NCBI RefSeq assembly: GCF_016786355.1
Contig: NZ_JADWYX010000063.1
Coordinates: 1-51,774 of the forward strand
Length of the DNA: 51,774 nt
From: Frankia sp. AgB1.9
Lineage (GTDB): Bacteria > Actinomycetota > Actinomycetes > Frankiales > Frankiaceae
Direction of reading: 5' to 3'
A program made the translations under genes and the position numbers. Of this stretch, positions 17,449 through 25,732 are shown piece by piece. Position 1 is the first letter of the stretch. Each line of letters opens with the position of its first letter. Under the pieces are notes generated by a model. That model had not been told where the DNA came from, made no database searches, and saw only the letters and a program-made list of their open reading frames with translations.

Positions 17449-18039
17449 TCAGTCGATCGGGCGGGAGTAGCTGCCGGCGAGGAAGCAGAGCATCGCGAAG
17501 ATCGCGCCGATGATCGGGGCGATGATCGTCGCGTTGTTGTCGTCCTCGCCGCGGGCGAGCACCGCGACGATGACGAGCGCGGTCAGGCCGACGCCAGCCG
17601 ACACCGCGCCGATGATGAACCGGCGGTGGATGGTGTCCCGCGGCGGCAGCTCGGAGAGGGCGTCGATCGGCGCGATCAGCCCGGCCCTGGCCCGGTTCCC
17701 GACCCGGCGCCGCACGTCGCGCAGCCGGAACGTGTTGCCGGACAGGAAGAAGCCGATCGCCGTGACGAAGATCGAGCCGCTCACGGAGACCCGCACGGAC
17801 GACTTGGGTGGCAGCGTGAGCCACAGGAAGCCGACGACGACCAGCATCGCGAGGACGCAGACGGAGATCACGGCTCCGGAGCGCATCAGCGCCGGCGCAT
17901 AGTGCTGGTCCCGGTGCTCGCTGAAGGAGCCGCCCGGACGCTTCTTCGCCCGCGCCATCGACTGCGTGGACGCGACGAAGGACTCCTGCGGAGCCGTCGT
18001 CACTTCCGTAGGTCGGGAGTTCTGATCGTAGATGCTCAT
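17449..18039 (-). CDS. Four-helix membrane protein, unknown
   Basis: 196 residues. A polar N-terminus (1-50) is followed by two hairpins of membrane helices, at about 53-75 and 86-101, then 141-162 and 172-190. A basic loop between them (LRDVRRRVGNRARAG) should be cytoplasmic. GGAGG lies 7 bases before the ATG at 18039. No known domain is recognised. Its position between the vWA-like lipoprotein and the coiled-coil membrane protein on the same strand suggests a shared complex. It might alternatively be an unrelated small membrane protein, since gaps of 198 and 129 bases flank it. Confidence 0.75.
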   Translation of the reverse strand: MSIYDQNSRPTEVTTAPQESFVASTQSMARAKKRPGGSFSEHRDQHYAPALMRSGAVISVCVLAMLVVVGFLWLTLPPKSSVRVSVSGSIFVTAIGFFLSGNTFRLRDVRRRVGNRARAGLIAPIDALSELPPRDTIHRRFIIGAVSAGVGLTALVIVAVLARGEDDNNATIIAPIIGAIFAMLCFLAGSYSRPID

Positions 18040-18179
18040 GCCGCTGCCTCCGGTCGATGACCCTCGGTGATGAGGCCGCCGGTGGCGCGAAGGTGGCGTG
18101 GCGTCGCGCCGACTTCTGGCTGGGTGGCCCTGATTGGTGCGCTTCCGGTGGTGACCGGGTTGATCCCGTTGACGGCAAG

Positions 18180-18217
18180 GCCGCGTGGTGCCACCCGGGT
18201 GGGCGACTCCACGCGGC
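18180..18217. repeat. Nested palindrome between vWA-like and membrane protein genes
   Basis: Arms GCCGCGTGG and CCACGCGGC (18180-18188, 18209-18217) enclose a perfect 12-bp palindrome CCACCCGGGTGG at 18191-18202. It lies 21 bases after the stop of the lipoprotein gene on the minus strand. It could be a partial terminator or a processing hairpin. Confidence 0.55.
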
Positions 18218-18237
18218 GCACGGTGGCCGCGGCGCGG

Positions 18238-19041
18238 CTAGCTGCAGTCACTGCTCAGCCGCCGGCATAGCTCGCCGCGCAGATACCGGGAGAGGTTCTG
18301 CTGGGGAGGTGTCAGGTTCCCCTGGCTGACGTCGATGAAGCGGATCTTCGCGTCCTTCACGGGGCTGATCTGCTGGGCGGCGAAGCAGCGGGACACCACG
18401 GCCTCGGCCACCTGTACGGAGGCCTGCTTGTTCTCGACGTTCATGCAGTCCTGGTCTCCGCCGTTGCCGAGCAGGTCGCTCCACACCAGCACGGTGACGG
18501 TGCCGATCTTCACACCGGGGACCGCCTTGACTGCCTGGATGTCGTCCGGAACGCCGCCGAGCAGGCTGGTGACGCTGCCGGTCTGGCTGATCGGCGTCTC
18601 CTGGACGTCGTTCGTGATCTGCGTCTGGAGCTGCACGGAGCCGGCGGCCCGGTCCTTGTTCTGGCGGTTGGAGTTGTTCCGCTTGACGAGGTAGGGCGTC
18701 GAGCCGGAGAAGCAGGAGAACGTCTTGAGCCCGGCGGCCGACCCGCCGCTGGCGACGAGCTTGACGTAGGCGCCGTCGGACAGGGCGTCGTCGAGGTAGG
18801 GCTTCAGCGCGGTCGCGACCTGCTGCCCCGTGTCGGCCGAGTTGTTCGACAGGTCGAGGAGTACGAGCAGCAGCGGCGTGGCGTTCTTGCTCTTCGTCTT
18901 GGCCTGGTAGAGGGAACAGTCGGCCTTCTTGCCCAGGACGCTGTTCAGGTCGCAGCCGGCCAGCACGGGGACGAGGATCAGCACGCCGGCCAGGGCGAGC
19001 GCGAGGCGGCGGATCGGGCGCGCGGCGGTCAGGGTGCTCAC
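18238..19041 (-). CDS. Lipoprotein with a von Willebrand A-like domain
   Basis: 267 residues. A lipoprotein signal (RRLALALAGVLILVPVLAGC) puts the lipidated Cys at residue 30, so the protein should be anchored to the outer face of the membrane. The mature part starts its beta strand LLLVLLDLSNNSADTG (57-72), resembling the first MIDAS motif D-x-S-x-S but as DLSNNS. A later strand TVLVWSDLLGNGGDQDC resembles the vWA edge strand with SD. Several Cys pairs (C42, C109, C211-type) could form disulfides. The GTG start overlaps the stop of the OmpA-domain gene (GTGA), so the two lipoproteins are translationally coupled. The vWA assignment is from strand pattern and motif, and moderately certain. Confidence 0.72.
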   Translation of the reverse strand: MSTLTAARPIRRLALALAGVLILVPVLAGCDLNSVLGKKADCSLYQAKTKSKNATPLLLVLLDLSNNSADTGQQVATALKPYLDDALSDGAYVKLVASGGSAAGLKTFSCFSGSTPYLVKRNNSNRQNKDRAAGSVQLQTQITNDVQETPISQTGSVTSLLGGVPDDIQAVKAVPGVKIGTVTVLVWSDLLGNGGDQDCMNVENKQASVQVAEAVVSRCFAAQQISPVKDAKIRFIDVSQGNLTPPQQNLSRYLRGELCRRLSSDCS

Positions 19042-19604
19042 TTGAGGACGATCTCCACCTTGCGACGGGTCGAGTCGGGCACGCCAGCGGGCGCGCCGTC
19101 CGAGCCCTTCCCGATGGCCTGCAGGAGCGACGCCTTGACGCCGGCCCCCACGAGGATGGCCTTCACCGCGTCAGCGCGGCGCTGCGACAGGTCCTGGTTG
19201 TAGGAGTCCGTTCCGACACCGTCAGTGAAACCGAGGATCTGGACCGGACCGTCGTGGGTCTGGATCGCCGGGACGATCTTCTCGATCTCGGCGGTCGCGT
19301 CGGGCACCAGCTTGTCGCTGCCGACGTCGAACAGGTAGTCCGAGTTGACCGACGACATCAGGCTCCCGTCGGGCAGCCTGATGAAGCTGTTCAGGTCCGG
19401 CAGCTCGAACGGCGCGACGCTCGGCAGCGTTCTGCTGCCGGGTGCGGCCGGGGTGAACTTTGTATCGCTGCTGGTAGAGGTACACCCAGCCGCCACGACG
19501 GCGAGCGCGCAGGCCGCGAGGACAGCTCCAGCGCGCGTGCGAACCACGGGGATGTGTCGCCTCTCGGGCGATACATCCCCGGTGGGGTGGTTGGCGTGAT
19601 ACAC
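19038..19604 (-). CDS. OmpA-domain lipoprotein (peptidoglycan binding)
   Basis: 188 residues. A lipoprotein-like signal (VLAACALAVVAAGC) sits behind a 19-residue polar lead; a GTG at residue 20 is a shorter alternative start. The C-terminal OmpA/MotB domain (about 85-188) includes SDYLFDVGSDKLVPDATAEI and VQILGFTDGVGTDSYNQDLS. QRRADAVKAILVGAGV and RRKVEIVLK complete it. The Asp in GFTDGVG and the Arg in the final RRKVEI are the diaminopimelate-binding residues in this family. It should tether a membrane complex to peptidoglycan. It is the first gene of the coupled pair with the vWA-like lipoprotein; a palindrome at 19715 lies about 110 bases upstream. Confidence 0.85.
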   Translation of the reverse strand: MYHANHPTGDVSPERRHIPVVRTRAGAVLAACALAVVAAGCTSTSSDTKFTPAAPGSRTLPSVAPFELPDLNSFIRLPDGSLMSSVNSDYLFDVGSDKLVPDATAEIEKIVPAIQTHDGPVQILGFTDGVGTDSYNQDLSQRRADAVKAILVGAGVKASLLQAIGKGSDGAPAGVPDSTRRKVEIVLK

Positions 19605-19714
19605 AGACAGCCCCTAACGGCGAATGCGGGGCCAAACATAACGGGGCAAGCCGGGTGGACTGCGACCAGGCCAGGTCGTTGTGTCTCAAGTGGGACTTGT
19701 CCGTAGATTGTTGA

Positions 19715-19741
19715 GGTCTCGATAACGCATCGTTACCGAGA
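19715..19741. promoter_or_regulatory. 27-bp inverted repeat upstream of the OmpA-domain gene
   Basis: GTCTCGATAACG - CAT - CGTTACCGAGAC: 12-bp arms with one mismatch around a 3-base centre, in the gap between the methyltransferase stop and the lipoprotein start. No T run follows on either strand, so an operator fits better than a terminator. A smaller dyad CAAGT-GGG-ACTTG lies at 19686-19698. Confidence 0.55.
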
Positions 19742-19785
19742 CGGTGCGCCTCTCGTTGCCTCCGGCCGGTCCCGGCCGGGTCGGA

Positions 19786-20589
19786 TCACTCCGGTCGGGC
19801 GGTCACGAAGATCGCGGTGGAAGGCACGTAGTAGCCGCGCACCGGCCCCCACTGGCCCCAGATCTCGGTGTTCTCCTCGGGCCACTCGGGCTCCACGACA
19901 TCGAGCAGCACCAGGCCGGCGGCCACGATCTCGCGGACCCGGTCGCCCATCGTGCGGTGCGTCTCGACGTACGCCGGCCGACCTCCACCGTCGCGCTCCA
20001 GGTAGGCGCGCCGGTCGAAGTAGCTCTGGATGACGCGCAGCCCGGTCTCGTCCGGCTCGTCCGGCAGGCACCAGATCATCGGATGGTTCGTCGAGAACAC
20101 CCACCGCCCGCCCGGGCGCAGCACGCGGGCGACCTCGCGCATCACCGCGCCGCTGTCCGCGACGAACGGCACCGCCCCGAACGCCGAGCAGGCCAGGTCC
20201 ACCGACTCCGACGCGATCGGCAGCGCGGTCGCGTCCGCCTGCGCGAGCCCGACCTCGATCCCGGTCCGGCGCCCGAGCGCGGCGCCGTGTGCGAGCTGGC
20301 CCGCGGACAGGTCCACGCCGACGACCCGCGCGCCGCGCGCGGTCAGCCAGCGGGCGCACTGCGCCGCGCCGCAGCCGACCTCCAGTACCCGCTTGCCGTA
20401 GACGTCACCGAGCAGCCGGGCCTCGGACTCGCGCAGCCCCTCCGGGCACCAGCAGAAGTCGACGTCGCCGAGGAACGCCCCGTGCTCCTTCTGGTAGGCG
20501 GCCGCCTCGTCCTCCCAGTACCGCCGGCTCGCGGTCCTGGCCGTCGTCTCGTCGACGTCCTCGTACCGGACGGACCCCGCCTCGCTCAT
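19786..20589 (-). CDS. Class I SAM-dependent methyltransferase
   Basis: 267 residues. Rossmann motif I is VLEVGCGAAQCARWL (about 67-81), motif II acidic residue in RVVGVDLSAG, and motif IV region QADATALPIASESVDLACSA. This is the methyltransferase 11/25 type that acts on small molecules or, less often, tRNA or protein. The unusual N-terminal segment (ASRRYWEDEAAAYQKEHGAF, then LGDVDFCWCPEGLRESEARL) is shared by a group of actinobacterial methyltransferases of unknown substrate. ATG at 20589 has AGAGG upstream. It lies 69 bases after the kinase gene on the same strand, so it may be co-transcribed with it. Confidence 0.87.
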   Translation of the reverse strand: MSEAGSVRYEDVDETTARTASRRYWEDEAAAYQKEHGAFLGDVDFCWCPEGLRESEARLLGDVYGKRVLEVGCGAAQCARWLTARGARVVGVDLSAGQLAHGAALGRRTGIEVGLAQADATALPIASESVDLACSAFGAVPFVADSGAVMREVARVLRPGGRWVFSTNHPMIWCLPDEPDETGLRVIQSYFDRRAYLERDGGGRPAYVETHRTMGDRVREIVAAGLVLLDVVEPEWPEENTEIWGQWGPVRGYYVPSTAIFVTARPE

Positions 20590-20658
20590 CGTGCATCCTC
20601 TACAGAAGGGGATCGGTTCTCCGCCCCCGAACGGCGCCCAGGCGCCGCGGCGCAGCGG

Positions 20659-22593
20659 TCATCCTGGCATGACGGCGGCACCGATGATGGCGCGGTCGCC
20701 GGCCACGCTGACCGGGGAGTAGACGACGTCGGCGCCCCCCTCGGGGTCGAGCAGGCGGCCACGGCGGCTCTCGCCGACCAGCCGGGCCCTGCCTTCCAGC
20801 GACCCGACCCGCACCTCGTGCCCCGCCGGCCCGAACGGCCCCGTCCCGGACAGCCCTGACCCGGTCGCGACCGGGGTCGCGTAGACCCGGACGACGGCAC
20901 CGGGCACGCTCGTCCAGCGCAGCACGGTGCCGCCCGGGGTCCGCTGGCTCTCCAGGTCGGTGACGGCGCGCGGGCGGGGGACCGCGGTGGCGGCCACCTC
21001 GGCGCCCTCCGCCAGGTCGAGCGCGAGGGTGCCGTGGACGGCCGGAGCCACCCAGACCCGGTAGCGGTAGGTCGCCCCCGGCTGGACGTCGTGGTCGAGG
21101 TACTGCCCGCCGGTGCCGCGGAACCGGCGCATCGCGCCCTGGAACGACGAGGACGGGTCGAAGACCCGCTCGATGACGACCTCGTTCTGGCCGGGCATCG
21201 GCCGCCAGGACAGCGCGATCGCGTCGCCGAGCAGGTCGGCGCGCAGCCCGTGGATCCGGGGCGACATGGTTCGGGGCGCGGTGCCGACCGGCGCTGACGC
21301 GGACGGCGAGTCCGGCCCGACGGTCATCGTGTGGCCAGACGGGTCGCGCAGCACTGCGACGACCTCGTGCCGGAACGGCACACCCTTGGGGACTCCGGCG
21401 TCGACCAGCCCGGTGACGCCGGTCGTGCCGAGACCCCGGGCGCGCCAGCCGTTCGGCGCCGCCGGGTCCGCGACCAGCCGGAACACCCGGTAGACGACGC
21501 CGGGGGTCGGCGAGGGCTCCCAGCTCAGCGCGATCGCGCCGTCCTCCTCGGTCGCGGTCAGCTCGCTCGGCGGCGCCGGCCGTCCGCCCGCGGGCTCGGC
21601 CCGCGGCGCCGGCCGAGCGGCGGCCAGCACCGGAGGCGCGGTCGTGACCGGGACGGCGACCGGGGCGTCCTGTGGCTGGGTCGTTCCGGCGGGCTGGGCG
21701 CGGGTCCGGCGCGGGGCGGACGCGGTCGCCTCCGGGTCGAGGAACGCGACGTCGACCGCGCGGATGCTGTCGATGAAGATCCGGCGCGCGACGGCGACCC
21801 GCATCCGGACCGCCGGGTCCTTCTCCAGCAGGCCGATCAGCGCGTCGGCGATCGGTCCGGCCTGCCGTGGGTAGGCGACCGGGGCGAGCACGATCGCCGC
21901 CAGCATCGCGCTGAAACTGTCCCGCGCGAACGGCGCCTGTCCTTCTACCGCGAAATAAAGAGTGCCACCGAGACTGAAGAGATCCGACTCCAGCGTGGCC
22001 GGCAGGCTGTTCAGCCGTTCCGGGGCCATGTAAAGCGGAGTTCCGATAACGCCGGTCACGGTCAGCGTCGGATCTCCGTCGCCGGTCGCGATGCCGAAGT
22101 CGGTGAGCACGATCCGGCCGTCGTTCGCCATCAGCACGTTGGATGGTTTGACGTCCCGGTGGATGATGCCGAACTCGGCCGCGGCGGCCAGTGCGTCGAC
22201 CATCGCCAGCCCGATCCTGGCCACCTCGACCGGTGGTAGCGGGCCGTCCTGGCGCACGACGTCGAACAGCGACCGTGAGGGCACCAGTTCCATCACGATC
22301 CAGGGCAGCCCGCTCTCGAGGACGACGTCAAGAATCGTCACCACGTTCGGGTGGGCGCGCAGCTTGGTCGCGTGCCGGGCCTCGCGCAGCGCGCGCTCGA
22401 CCCGGTCGGCGCGCTCCTCGTCGGGAACGCCGCCGGCGAACTCGATCTCCTTGAGCGCGACCTCGGCATCGAGCAGCTGATCGAAGGCGCGCCAGACGGT
22501 GCCCATCGCGCCCGCGCCCAACGGCGCGAGCAGCCGGTAGCGACCCGCCACCACTCGGTTTGGCCCGGCTGTCACGTCACCCCCACCCAACAT
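20659..22593 (-). CDS. Ser/Thr protein kinase with three fibronectin III-like repeats
   Basis: 644 residues. A complete Hanks-type kinase occupies 15-275: Gly loop GAGAMGTVW (26-34), Lys48, HRDVKPSN (145-152, Asp147), DFG (165-167), activation segment with TLTVTGVIGTP, and APE as MAPE (189-192). A Pro/Ala-rich linker (290-340) leads to three beta-sandwich repeats, about 340-435, 450-545 and 548-640, each with the fibronectin-type IALSWEP / ALSWRP / LRWTSVP strand. I see no transmembrane helix, unlike PknB-type receptors, so the repeats should be cytoplasmic. ATG 22593 and GTG 22575 (GGGGGTGA upstream) are both possible starts. The methyltransferase and the lipoprotein/membrane genes follow on the same strand and are candidate partners. 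Confidence 0.88.
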   Translation of the reverse strand: MLGGGDVTAGPNRVVAGRYRLLAPLGAGAMGTVWRAFDQLLDAEVALKEIEFAGGVPDEERADRVERALREARHATKLRAHPNVVTILDVVLESGLPWIVMELVPSRSLFDVVRQDGPLPPVEVARIGLAMVDALAAAAEFGIIHRDVKPSNVLMANDGRIVLTDFGIATGDGDPTLTVTGVIGTPLYMAPERLNSLPATLESDLFSLGGTLYFAVEGQAPFARDSFSAMLAAIVLAPVAYPRQAGPIADALIGLLEKDPAVRMRVAVARRIFIDSIRAVDVAFLDPEATASAPRRTRAQPAGTTQPQDAPVAVPVTTAPPVLAAARPAPRAEPAGGRPAPPSELTATEEDGAIALSWEPSPTPGVVYRVFRLVADPAAPNGWRARGLGTTGVTGLVDAGVPKGVPFRHEVVAVLRDPSGHTMTVGPDSPSASAPVGTAPRTMSPRIHGLRADLLGDAIALSWRPMPGQNEVVIERVFDPSSSFQGAMRRFRGTGGQYLDHDVQPGATYRYRVWVAPAVHGTLALDLAEGAEVAATAVPRPRAVTDLESQRTPGGTVLRWTSVPGAVVRVYATPVATGSGLSGTGPFGPAGHEVRVGSLEGRARLVGESRRGRLLDPEGGADVVYSPVSVAGDRAIIGAAVMPG

Positions 22594-22861
22594 GCGGGAC
22601 GCGCGCCGCCGACGTCCGGACGGTTGAGCATTTCGGCTCTTCCCCGGCTTCGGCGGGAGTTTCCCGCGGCCATTCCATCATCCCGGACGGCAATCCGGAG
22701 TGGCACCCCGAACAGCTTCTCGTGTGCGCCTCGCCGGGTCGTCAGCACCCGGTGTACCGGCCGACCGGACCGGACCGTCGATACCTTGTGAATCAGAGTC
22801 GCTACCCAGCGTCGCCGGACCCGTGATCGGTCGTCGGCCTGAACGGGTCTCGACGCACCGA

Positions 22862-24721
22862 TCAGACCCGGAAGGACTCCGGCCACAGCGCGACGCCACC
22901 CGGCTCGTCCACCGGGCTACGCCCGGTCAGGCCTGTGACCAGCTCGATGAGCTCGGCGTGGTGGTCGGCCGGACCGACGATCACCGCGTCCGGGTGCAGC
23001 CTCCGGTAGGCCTCGCGCAGCCCGGGCAGCGCGAGCGCGGCTCGTGGCGTCATCGTGCCGGCCTCCACCGTCAGCAGCGCGGTGGTCAGCGGGCTGGCGT
23101 TGCCGTGGAACTGGGAGCGCCCGTCCGGGCCCGGCACCGTGCAGTAGCAGCCCGCCACGGCGAACCGGTAGCCCGCCTGGGCCTGCCACAGCATCGCGTC
23201 CGGGATGTCCGGGCGTGGGTAGGGCGCGACGAGCACCCGCGCGCCGTTCGGGATGACGCGTACGGCGGCCGTCGTGAAGAAGGTCGGTGCGCGCATCTCG
23301 TGGGCGTGCAGCGGGGCGGGGAACAGCGGTACCAGCACGGCGGCGATGAGTACCGCGGCGCCCGCGCGCCGCGGCGCGGGTCGCTGGCGGACCTGCTCCA
23401 GCCAGATCGCCAGCGCCAGCCCGGCGAACAGCGTCAGGTAGAGCGCCAGCCGGGACGGCAACGCGTTGCCGATCACCGGTAGCTTCTCGGCGAGCAGCCA
23501 GGGCAGCACGATCCTGGTGATCCGGCCGTCGACGTGCAGATGGCCGCCGAGCGAGAGCACCACGACGATCGCGAACAGCGGGGTGAGCACCCGCACCACC
23601 GGATCCCGTCGCAGCCGCACTGACAGGGCGGCCAGCAGCAGGAGAAGCGGCACGCCGAAGTACGCGCTGACCTCCACCGGGTTGCCGGTGAACCGGTGGC
23701 TGCGGGCCAGCGCCTGGTTCGGTGCCAGCCACTGAGCCCAGGTGGGGACGGCGAACGTCAGCAGGTCGGAGACCGCCACATCATGAGGCTGGATCGAGCC
23801 GCTGACGCGGTATGGCCCGCGGAACTGGATCCACAGCGGCCAGGCCAGCAGCACCGCCGCGACGAGTGCGCACCAGCCGAGTGATCGCGCGAGCGGGCCG
23901 ACCTGGGCCCGAACCGCGGTCCGGTTCCGCGCCGCGGCGATCAGCACGCCCAGCCCGCCGATCAGTGCCCCGGTCGCCAGCAGCTCCTCACTGACGAGGG
24001 CCTGCGCGGCCACCAGCAGCCCGAGCCACAGCCCGGTGCGCCGCGGCGACCGGCGGCCGGTGAACAGGTCGTGGAGCAGCATCAGCAACAGCGGCGGGAA
24101 CGGTGCGAACGTCAGGTGCAGGTGGCCGCGGGTCGCGCCGATCATGTACGGGCTGAACCCGTAGAGCAGCCCGGCGACGGCCGCCGGCCAGGTCGAGGCC
24201 CACCGGCGGGCCGCGCCGTACGCCGCGATGGCCGAGACGGCCGGCGCGAGCGTCAGCAGCGTGTTGAGGGCGACGACGGGCCCGGCGAGCATCGTCACCG
24301 GCGTGATCAACAAGGCGAGCAGCACCACGGGGGTGCTCCACATGATGTTGACGCCGTCCGGCGCGTTCAGCAGGTGCGTGACGAAGGGGTTGGACCCGTG
24401 CAGCACGGCGTGCGGAACCCAGCCGATGAACCAGGTGAACAGCGTCGCGTCGGACACTCCGTAGCCACGGGCGCCCGGGTCGGCCCACAGGGAGCGCAGC
24501 AGCACCGCGGCGAGCACGAGGTAGCCGGCGAAGACGAGTGGCCAGCGTGGCAGCCGGCGCCGCGCGTGCCGGCGGTGTCGGGCACTTATCGGGAGCCCGC
24601 CGTCGGTACCCCGTCCGAGCCTGGTCTCGCCGGTCTCCGGAGCGCCCAGCGCATCGTCCGAGCCGACGCGGCCGAGCCGGAAGGGGGCGACGACGCCGGA
24701 GCCTTGCTCGGTGGCCGACAC
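22862..24721 (-). CDS. Polytopic membrane protein, GT-C glycosyltransferase-like
   Basis: About 619 residues with roughly a dozen membrane helices, starting near residue 60 (LVFAGYLVLAAVLLRSLW). The extracytoplasmic loop after the first helix (YGVSDATLFTWFIGWVPHAV) carries an acidic residue, as in GT-C enzymes using polyprenyl-linked sugars. The C-terminal 120 residues are a soluble alpha/beta segment (RVIPNGARVLVAPYPRPDIPDAM). It resembles large actinobacterial proteins annotated as hypothetical or YfhO-like. The GTG at 24721 was chosen because GGAGGACTC precedes it; the reading to 24778 adds 19 residues with no Shine-Dalgarno spacing. Function inferred from topology only. Confidence 0.7.
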   Translation of the reverse strand: MSATEQGSGVVAPFRLGRVGSDDALGAPETGETRLGRGTDGGLPISARHRRHARRRLPRWPLVFAGYLVLAAVLLRSLWADPGARGYGVSDATLFTWFIGWVPHAVLHGSNPFVTHLLNAPDGVNIMWSTPVVLLALLITPVTMLAGPVVALNTLLTLAPAVSAIAAYGAARRWASTWPAAVAGLLYGFSPYMIGATRGHLHLTFAPFPPLLLMLLHDLFTGRRSPRRTGLWLGLLVAAQALVSEELLATGALIGGLGVLIAAARNRTAVRAQVGPLARSLGWCALVAAVLLAWPLWIQFRGPYRVSGSIQPHDVAVSDLLTFAVPTWAQWLAPNQALARSHRFTGNPVEVSAYFGVPLLLLLAALSVRLRRDPVVRVLTPLFAIVVVLSLGGHLHVDGRITRIVLPWLLAEKLPVIGNALPSRLALYLTLFAGLALAIWLEQVRQRPAPRRAGAAVLIAAVLVPLFPAPLHAHEMRAPTFFTTAAVRVIPNGARVLVAPYPRPDIPDAMLWQAQAGYRFAVAGCYCTVPGPDGRSQFHGNASPLTTALLTVEAGTMTPRAALALPGLREAYRRLHPDAVIVGPADHHAELIELVTGLTGRSPVDEPGGVALWPESFRV

Positions 24722-24985
24722 GAGTCCTCCTGACGGAGCCGGGCCGCCGGCGGAGCCGGCCGGAAGATCCGGCTTCACCCTGCGTCGTCAAGTCGACGCG
24801 CCGCCCGGCACTTTACCCGTATTGGAGTAATCGTCGCTTTGGGTATGCGAACACCCACACTGCCATAGATCGGTCCACTGTCGGCATGGGCGGAGTTTCG
24901 CCAGGTAGGCGTGGGAACCGAGCGGACGCGCCGCTGGCCGGAGATCCGTGGTTGTTGTTGCGCCCGGTGTCGCGCAGGAGGGGCG

Positions 24986-25519
24986 TCAGGCCGCCGTGGG
25001 CGGTGCTTCCGGTCGCCATTCGGCGACCAGCGCGCGCCAGTCGCGGTAGCGGGCCACCTGGTAGGCGGGCGCGATGACGCCGTTCGGGTCGTGGATCGCG
25101 ACGGGGTACCCGACCTCGGCGCGGTAACCGCGCTCGCCGACGATGACCCGCCCGCCCAGTCGAACCGCGCCCGTGACGATCGGACGCCTGGTCCAGCGCG
25201 GGACCGGGGCCGCGGCGAGGGTCTCCGGGTCGCGCCAGGCGTAGAGGCCGCAGACGCAGCCGTCGGCCGGGATCACGCCCTGTGCGCCGTCGTCCGGCTG
25301 GCGCGTGCCGTCGTCCGGCCGCGAGACCGCGGTGATGGGACCGACGGCGGCGCCGGGTGGCTCGCCGGGGGCATGTGCGTCACGCAGGCAGTACGCCCGG
25401 GTCAGCCCGTCCGGGCGCCACAGCAGCAGGCCGGCCGGGAACGGCGTCCAGGGCGTCCAGGCGGGCCGCAGCAGACCATCCCGGTCCACCGCCCACTGCC
25501 GCCACCCGAGCAGGCTCAT
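24986..25519 (-). CDS. Hypothetical protein, 177 residues
   Basis: A soluble protein with conserved-looking features: GWRQWAVDRDGLLRPAWTPW at the start, a CVCGLYAWRDPETLAA segment with a Cys-x-Cys, and a C-terminal VARYRDWRALVAEW. It has no signal or membrane helix. I do not recognise its family with confidence; the Cys-x-Cys-Gly-x-Tyr-Ala-Trp pattern recalls small actinobacterial proteins of unknown role. The ATG overlaps the stop of the 42-codon gene upstream (ATGA), so the pair should be co-translated. Confidence 0.75.
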   Translation of the reverse strand: MSLLGWRQWAVDRDGLLRPAWTPWTPFPAGLLLWRPDGLTRAYCLRDAHAPGEPPGAAVGPITAVSRPDDGTRQPDDGAQGVIPADGCVCGLYAWRDPETLAAAPVPRWTRRPIVTGAVRLGGRVIVGERGYRAEVGYPVAIHDPNGVIAPAYQVARYRDWRALVAEWRPEAPPTAA

Positions 25520-25644
25520 CGCCCGGGCGCCACCGCCGGCTCGGGCTCACGCTCGGGCAACGCCGGCACCGTCAACGGCTCCTCGTCCGGCCACGAGATG
25601 GGCTCGTCCTCGACGATGCGCTCGGGCTTGCCGATGTCACCCAT
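25516..25644 (-). CDS. Small acidic protein, 42 residues, coupled to the downstream gene
   Basis: A 42-residue product (MGDIGKPERIVEDEPISWPD then a Pro/Glu-rich tail) that resembles short Pro/Glu-rich proteins starting M-x-I-G-x-P in actinomycetes. The stop overlaps the ATG of the 177-residue gene by four bases, which argues that it is genuinely translated. The ribosome-binding site is weak. Upstream, in-frame readings only translate the tandem repeat at 25733 and are rejected. Confidence 0.62.
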   Translation of the reverse strand: MGDIGKPERIVEDEPISWPDEEPLTVPALPEREPEPAVAPGR

Positions 25645-25732
25645 GCGTCCAGGGTCCGTGGCGCGGCCGTAGTGGTCAACCCGGATCGATGAACCGGTCG
25701 ACGGAAACCGTCGAGCGCCCGCCGCTCGAGCC

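Noticed and set aside
15524..19604. Zorya-type anti-phage or flagellar motor assignment for the OmpA module
   Set aside because: The OmpA domain is on a lipoprotein rather than on a MotB-like membrane protein with a single N-terminal helix, and no SNF2 helicase or ZorC-like gene is present nearby.
19744..22239. Plus-strand frames antisense to the methyltransferase and kinase
   Set aside because: The minus-strand genes carry complete catalytic motifs; the plus frames do not.
24813..25019. 68-codon minus-strand frame upstream of the GT-C-like gene
   Set aside because: It partly overlaps the 177-residue gene's 3' end and has no ribosome-binding site or recognisable sequence.
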